The notes beneath the pieces were generated by a model. That model made no database searches. It was not told the DNA's origin and was given only the letters and a program-made list of their open reading frames with translations. Shown in pieces: positions 60,606 to 64,000 of a stretch of DNA of 64,000 bases. How positions within the stretch are numbered: the first letter of the stretch is position 1; the number at the start of each line of letters is the position of its first letter. The position numbers and the translations under genes were made by a program. This stretch comes from Undaria pinnatifida (lineage: Eukaryota; Sar; Phaeophyceae; Laminariales; Alariaceae): the NCBI GenBank assembly GCA_012845835.1, contig JABAKD010000001.1, positions 16,568,226 through 16,632,225 of the forward strand, given 5' to 3'.

Positions 60606-63511
60606 GTAAGTTTTTTTGTTTTATTTTTATATCTACCTCCCCTTCACGCCTACAGTAGCATCCAGATAGCAAGCTACGACAGAGGTAGCACTGTTTGGGA
60701 CCGAAAACGTTTTCTGAAATTTGACGGGGGGTTTCTTGAACCAACGATCGTCAGCATTTCACTTTTTTTGTTGGAAGGCGGGGGGGGGGGCGGGGGGGGT
60801 TGCTTTCTTTGTACACATACAAACCCTAGGCCGTGGCGGGAGTGTTCTCGCCAGGTATCGCTTTTCATTTTTTGCCCAAAAGAAAGATTCACCTTTTTTT
60901 TTTCTTTTTTTCTTTTTTCTTTGACGAGATCCTCAAGGAAGGATCCTCAGAAAAAACCACGGCGCACCTCTTTGTGGGCTCAAACATTTTCTGAATGACG
61001 GGGATTTTTGACCCAAAATCGTCACAATTCCAACATATTTAATTTGTGGAGGGGGGGGAGGGTAACTTGCGTCGTGTGCAACCCGTAGGCCATGGACCAA
61101 AGACGTGGTAGGGGAGTTACCCCTCGTTGTCAATACCGGGGGAGCCACTCGCACAAGCAACCCTGTACCTCACGGACAAAAATAATTCAGGTCGTTTTTT
61201 TCACGGGGCAGCGTAGTTCACCCATTCCATTTGTGGATTTGTATCGCGGGTCCTTTAACGCACAAAATACTTTTCAAGACCGCAAAGTGGGACAGGGGGG
61301 TTTCTCGCGCGAGTGACACCAATCCCCTGCAAGCAAATAACCCACAAGCGACCCCCACTACTACTGTAGCCTAGTGTGTGTTCACGGGAGTGTTCATGGG
61401 GTAGCCCCTCATGGTGTAGCACTTTCAATGGGGTAGCACTTTTGCTCTTCCGCAAAAATATTTTTTTGGGATATTTGAGGCATGGATAGAGAGGTCTCTC
61501 TGTCATAGATGGCGTCATCTCTGTTTGGGGAACGCGTTGTTCTATCAGGTCACCAGATGCCTCCTATCCTCCAGCTTTAGAGGAAAACAACATCACCATC
61601 ATCATCCTCATCATCATCATCATTTTCATCCTCATCGTCATAATCGCCGTCGATGTGAACGCAAGCTTCACTCAACCCACATGGTCTTGAGCAGGTCACC
61701 ATCACACGCATGCTCTAATACCTGGTACAGCAATAATCATGTTGTGTTCCATGGTTCTCAGTCGTTCACTCACGTATGCACACGGTAGGGTTCCCAAATA
61801 AGGCGATCTGAGTAGGGCGGTATCCCGATACAAGGCGTTCGAAATCGCTTGGCGCGCGACCGAGGAATAGCACTCATAGCCTGGATTGAATACGACAGAC
61901 TCCTGCACTAAGCCGGTCCTATTGTTCTGGCACACCACCGCCCTACACGTCTAAGACGCTCGCCCCCAACAGCGTGGGTACAGCAGTAGTTGCAAACGCG
62001 TTGTTAACTCAAGTTTTTTTCACGACGCCCTCTACCTCCGCCTGACACCCAAACACCCTGAAGGTGGACCTGAGCAGGACGGACACAACAAACGAGATGC
62101 TAGAGGTCTTCGCCGCTCGTCTGTTTTGCTTGAGGACCATCAGTCTCGCCTCCTGCCGGAAGGTTAAGTTGGTTTTGGATCGGACCGTTGGGAATCAAGA
62201 TATGCCGTAGCCCTATCGCGTTGTGTTAAGATACATGCTACGGTGGTAAACGTGTGTGCAGCCTTTTTTTCCCTGCAAGATCCTCGGCTTGAGGACCTCT
62301 ACACCTCGCACCCCCCAAAAAGTTTACTTCGAGTAAAACTAAAATGGTAGCCTGATGGATGACCATAATCCATGCATGGCCTAGGATACGAAAAAAATAA
62401 TCGCGTTGAAAACCAAGAATGGCGTTTCCGGCGACTTTGAGTTAAGAGACGTTACATGCTACTAATACTACGGTACAGAGTGCACCATTTGTTTTTTTTA
62501 TTAATAGGCTCCTAACCTATTGAGGAGTGCACCGGTATTTGTCTTCTGAGGCAAACGCTGATTTTTGATCAAAATGAAACTGAAACTCGATTTAACCAAT
62601 CTCATGTCCTGAGGCATAAAACAGAAGAAAAAAAAATGACTTAAACCAAAACTAGCATGAATTTCTAGCGACATTGGGCTAAGGAATAACGAATTGTCAG
62701 AAGGAAAACAAAAGAAAGCGAAAACATTTCTACCTCTGCCGTAGCAGGCGTCTAGCCACCGGTCGTCCAGAGAACGTTGTTATTAATAGGAAGAAAGTGC
62801 CATCTCTCTTATCGCTATAGTCGAGACTGCTACTACTACTGTGTTTTACACAAATATTTCAAGGACGTCAGCCGTGAGTTCAACGAATTTCGGGTCAATA
62901 CTCATATTTGCAAGCTGCGTTGCTGGTACTTGTAACATACCTTGCGGGTGAGTTTTTCTTGATGGGAGGGGTCATATTCTTTTGTTGAAAAAAAATAACA
63001 TATACGTACATATTTTGTTTTTTTCTTCACTATAATGGTTGGGGTTGGTATTTAAAAAAAAAATTGTTGCAGGCGAGCCATCCCTCTAGAGTGTGGCAGG
63101 AGGAGCGCTTTTTTGTTGGGCCGAAACGTTTCTGGCATTCTGACTGGTTGAGCTCTTCGAGTGAGGGACTACCGGTTATCCTGATACTTTTTTTTCGAGT
63201 ACACTTGTTTTTAGCACTAGCGCGCAGAAGTGTTGGTCGGATTGGGGCGAGCGAACGCCTTCGGAGCCATGTCCCCGGTGAGATATTGAGCTCCTCGCGC
63301 TAATTAGGAGCTCAGAACCTTCCGCTAGACCCCTGTAACGTGGGATGACCCTTTGACAATCACGCTTGATAACATCCATGTACTGTGTTTCTGTTTGTTG
63401 TTGCTCTTGGCTTGACAGCTAACCAACCTCGGCGTCCGTGCCCTGACGGAGTACTGCAAGAGCACGCTGACGAGCATCGACCTCTCCGACTGCACCGGCT
63501 TGAACGACGAG
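60054..63511 (+). CDS. leucine-rich-repeat protein, 5' part, runs off window
   Basis: Three exons are visible: 60054-60605 (start uncertain), 62064-62162 and 63419-63511, all joined in phase 0. Residues from about 60430 on read LPPVLQDVQL, HRLEGLGANELWELTRKC, LFRSIDLSGWKGV; exon 2 VDLSRTDTTNEMLEVFAARL, LRTISLASCRK; exon 3 LTNLGVRALTEYCKSTL, TSIDLSDCTGLNDE. The spacing LxxIxLSxCxx(L/V) is that of cysteine-containing LRRs (F-box/AMN1 type). Exons 2 and 3 each hold about one repeat (33 and 31 codons). No F-box or kinase part is visible. The first exon is open from before Met 60054; a splice at CTGCAG|G (about 60403) is an alternative start. Role unknown; ubiquitin-ligase adaptor or receptor are the usual uses of this repeat. 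Confidence 0.8.
60670..60925 (-). mobile_element. MITE F1 copy, reverse, truncated
   Basis: Starts AGCTACGACAGAGGTAGCAC and has AACGTTTTCTGAAATTTGAC and CCCTAGGCCGTGG; the other end is lost in a T-rich tract. Confidence 0.65.
60955..61516 (-). mobile_element. MITE F1, reverse, carrying an F2 insertion
   Basis: F1 parts are GCGCACCTCTTTGTGGG, ACATTTTCTGAATGACGGGG, TTTTGACCCAAAATCGTCAC and GTAGGCCATGG; after the insertion, CATGGGGTAGC and the end GAGAGGTCTCTCTGTCATAG. The F2 element occupies about 61095-61377. Without it, ~275 bp remain. Confidence 0.7.
61095..61377 (+). mobile_element. MITE F2 nested in F1
   Basis: Starts GACCAAAGACGTGGTAGGGG; has CCACTCGCACAAGCAAC and TCTCGCGCGAGTGACACC; ends ACTACTACTGTAGCCTAG. 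CATG precedes it and recurs at about 61395. Confidence 0.7.
61592..61640. repeat. (CAT)n-rich microsatellite
   Basis: CATCACCATCATCATCCTCA and similar imperfect trinucleotides, in the LRR-gene intron. Confidence 0.9.
62064..62162 (+). CDS. LRR gene exon, 33 codons
   Basis: After CACCCTGAAG: VDLSRTDTTNEMLEVF, then LRTISLASCRK before GTTAAG. Phase 0 at both ends. Confidence 0.8.
62222..62452 (+). mobile_element. MITE family F1 copy, 3'-truncated
   Basis: Starts ATACATGCTACGGTGGTAAA; has GGCTTGAGGACCTCTACACC, ATGCATGGCCTAGGATAC and GCGACTTTGAGTTAAGAG; broken where the next F1 copy begins. Confidence 0.75.
62453..62757 (+). mobile_element. MITE family F1 copy
   Basis: Starts TACATGCTACTAATACTACG, then TACAGAGTGCACC; has GGCTCCTAACCTATTGAGG and GCGACATTGGGCTAAGG; ends TCTACCTCTGCCGTAGCAGG. 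Head to tail with the preceding copy. Confidence 0.8.
62865..63045 (+). repeat. dispersed repeat F6, long copy
   Basis: GACGTCAGCCGTGAGTTCAAC through GCAAGCTGCGTTGCTGG to CACTATAATGGTT, collinear with 58345-58545. A short third copy lies at 63583-63640. Confidence 0.85.
63074..63351 (+). mobile_element. MITE family F3 copy
   Basis: Starts CGAGCCATCCCTCTAGAG; has GACTACCGGTTATCC, GCGCAGAAGTGTTGGTCGG, GCCTTCGGAGCCATG and TTAGGAGCTCAG; ends ACGTGGGATGACC. Confidence 0.8.
63419..63511 (+). CDS. LRR gene exon, 31 codons
   Basis: After GGCTTGACAG: LTNLGVRALTEYCKSTL, then IDLSDCTGLNDE before GTAAAT. Phase 0 at both ends; further exons must lie beyond 64000. Confidence 0.85.
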
Positions 63512-63639
63512 GTAAATTGCCGTCAGCAATGAATGATCGATTCACAAGTTTATTATTTCATCAAATGTTTTTCTAAATGAACCAGCTGTGAGTTCGATAA
63601 ATTTAGGGTTGATGTATACTCATCTTTGCAAAAGCTTAT

Positions 63640-64000
63640 TCCGCGACACATGCTCCGGTACAGCAGTGCATCGTTGTTCATTCCTTCTGAGGGTATTGGC
63701 TTGAGGATCTCTACAAGAGTCATCCCACGGAGGCGTTCTACGGTAGCCCGCCCCCAACTTTTCTCCAAGGACATCGACGGTTTCGAAACAGCTTCCGGCT
63801 GTATCTCCTGAAACACGGTGCCCCATTGCCCCCCCCGACGTCATCGTCCGATAGTCTTCTCTCTGCAAGCAAGAAAACATGTGCAAGGTTGTTTTTTTGC
63901 ACAGAATCCTTCCTCGCGTCGAGCAGCCATGAAACGTTCGCCAAAAGCAAACGCTGGTTTTTGGGGGGAGGGGGCTATCGCGGATTCATCTCTTTATAGT
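63640..64000 (+). other. possible F1 remnant and window end
   Basis: ACATGCTCCGGTACAGCAGTG, then TTCCTTCTGAGGGTATTGGC resembles an F1 left half. The next LRR exon is not visible before 64000. Confidence 0.35.

Overview
This is a gene-poor, intron-rich eukaryotic nuclear window. Four genes are spread over 64 kb, with introns of about 0.6-4.1 kb, and the rest is small non-autonomous repeats. A brown alga (Phaeophyceae) is the best guess. This rests on the long canonical introns, the stramenopile look of the proteins, and a dispersed repeat whose antisense reading (KMRFDE...LTADVF type) I remember as a common repeat-derived tail in Ectocarpus gene models. That assignment is inference; nothing here is bacterial.

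Layout. 1-15.8 kb has no convincing gene: tandem repeats, small elements, a decayed reading frame (5.2-6.8 kb), a long-inverted-repeat element (6.8-7.9 kb), a ~250-bp satellite (9.7-11.4 kb) and tRNA-derived SINE material (12.2-13.2 kb). 15.8-23.8 kb (+) is a complete four-exon ARF GTPase of 181 aa. 24-30.4 kb is repeats. 30.4-39.5 kb (-) is a six-exon gene for a predicted mitochondrial protein with an E2-type lipoyl domain whose lipoyl-lysine position is Gln, followed by a helical tail I cannot name. 39.7-52.7 kb (+) is a six-exon D-3-phosphoglycerate dehydrogenase (first exon less certain), divergent from the lipoyl-like gene across ~215 bp. 52.7-60 kb is repeats. 60.0-63.5 kb (+) is the 5' part of a leucine-rich-repeat gene that leaves the window.

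All exon joins of ARF, the lipoyl-like gene, PHGDH exons 2-6 and the LRR gene were checked for phase; two introns use GC-AG borders.

Mobile DNA. I reconstruct at least four MITE-like families, F1 (~270-300 bp), F2 (277 bp, 4-bp target duplications), F3 (~260-290 bp) and F4 (~210 bp), some nested in each other, plus a tRNA-headed SINE with two body variants (A, B), an unclassified dispersed repeat (F6) and a PIF1/Helitron-type helicase relic. Two patterns stand out. First, the 3' end of several exons, with the adjacent donor or stop, recurs as decayed tandem copies just downstream ('exon-end echoes'). Second, pyrimidine-rich minisatellites sit directly against 3' splice sites. The 9-mer TACCTGGTA and its complement are also scattered far above expectation. 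ARF acts in vesicle traffic, PHGDH in serine synthesis; I see no shared pathway among the four genes.
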